Under the pieces are notes generated by a model that made no database searches, had not been told where the DNA came from, and worked only from the letters and a program-made list of their open reading frames with translations. The translations under genes were made by a program, and so were the position numbers. A stretch of 6,722 nt of DNA from an uncultured Bacilli bacterium (GTDB lineage: Bacteria > Bacillota_I > Bacilli_A > RF39 > UBA660): the NCBI GenBank assembly GCA_944333305.1, contig CALVKV010000075.1, positions 1-6,722 on the forward strand, read 5' to 3'. The first letter of the stretch is position 1. Every line of letters begins with the position of its first letter. This document shows positions 6,481 to 6,722 of this stretch, piece by piece.

Positions 6481-6591
6481 TTATTTCTTATAAATGCTAT
6501 AATTTTCTAATCTAGCTGTACCAGCTTTAAATAATTAACTATTACGAAAATCTATTGATAAAGGCATATTTTTAAATTATTTCATTATCAT
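6481..6591 (-). pseudogene. Small frame with two in-frame ochre stops
   Basis: ATG 6591-6589, preceded by AGGA about 7 nt upstream, reads MIMK, TAA, then FKNMPLSIDFRNS, TAA (6537-6535), then LFKAGTARLENYSIYKK and TAA 6483-6481. All pieces share one register and have protein-like composition, as if two sense codons had become TAA in a small gene of about 36 codons. Chance open runs of this length are common in AT-rich DNA, so this is tentative. No family is recognised. Confidence 0.25.
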
Positions 6592-6613
6592 TTATTTTTC
6601 CTACACCAAATCA

Positions 6614-6722
6614 TTATTTTTTTAAACAACAGGCCTTTTCTAACGCATCTATTCTTTTAGAATCTTTTAATACTAAATCATTTATATATTTTTGTTCAAT
6701 TAAATTAGTTGAGATATATTTT
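6614..6722 (-). CDS. 3' end of a gene entering from the right edge
   Basis: A frame open from the edge (first full codon at 6721-6719) encodes 35 residues, ending in LKDSKRIDALEKACCLKK before TAA 6616-6614; a second stop, TGA, follows directly. The segment is amphipathic and helical, with a Cys-Cys near the end. It is too short for family assignment and has the same direction as essC. It could be an intact gene lying mostly outside the window, or another eroded piece like its neighbours. Confidence 0.45.
   Translation of the reverse strand, partial: KYISTNLIEQKYINDLVLKDSKRIDALEKACCLKK

Noticed and set aside
6199..6722. Alternative genetic code to explain the interrupted frames
   Set aside because: The interruptions are mostly TAA or TAG and frameshifts, and essC uses TGG for Trp in the codons checked, so a UGA-Trp code gives no improvement.
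1..6722. CRISPR array, tRNA, rRNA or tandem repeats
   Set aside because: No regularly spaced direct repeats, no cloverleaf with a CCA-proximal TTC loop, and no rRNA-like conserved GC-rich blocks were seen on either strand.

Overview
The window is a strongly AT-rich stretch (I estimate 25-30% GC by eye). Every supportable gene is on the minus strand, so the biological order runs from high to low coordinates. Trp is written TGG in the large gene, there are clean Shine-Dalgarno sites, and the secretion genes are of the Firmicutes type. Together these suggest a low-GC Bacillota (Bacilli, Erysipelotrichia or Clostridia-like) using the standard bacterial code. The genus cannot be named from the sequence.

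The core (1627-6198) is a full-length essC/yukB-type gene. It encodes the membrane ATPase of a type VIIb (Ess/WXG100) secretion system, with N-terminal FHA-like domains, two membrane helices and a chain of FtsK/SpoIIIE-type ATPase modules, of which only the first keeps a complete Walker A. It overlaps by 11 bp a small ubiquitin-like esaB/yukD gene (1377-1637). That gene is followed 11 bp later by an unrecognised 170-codon gene (853-1365). Overlap, tight spacing and strong ribosome binding sites make this a probable essC-esaB-orf170 operon. A candidate SigA promoter for it lies at 6263-6291.

Both flanks hold broken reading frames. Upstream of essC (6199-6613) there is a short frame interrupted by two ochre stops and a 79-codon frame broken within a (TG)4 tract. 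Before them, the 3' end of a gene enters from the right edge (6614-6722). Downstream of orf170 (279-852) a near-consensus promoter (TTGACA-17-TATGAT) is followed by a potentially folded leader and a chain of interrupted frames. The 5' end of a further gene (1-278, good ribosome binding site) then runs off the left edge.

Interpretation: this is a T7SSb core segment with essC directly ahead of esaB, an unusual order. The unknown orf170 is a candidate accessory or substrate-handling protein, and the flanks look like eroded cargo or accessory genes. The other expected core genes (esxA, esaA, essA, essB) are not in the window. The main caution is that several of the interruptions could be indel errors in the assembly; the intact 4.6-kb essC argues against a generally error-prone sequence.
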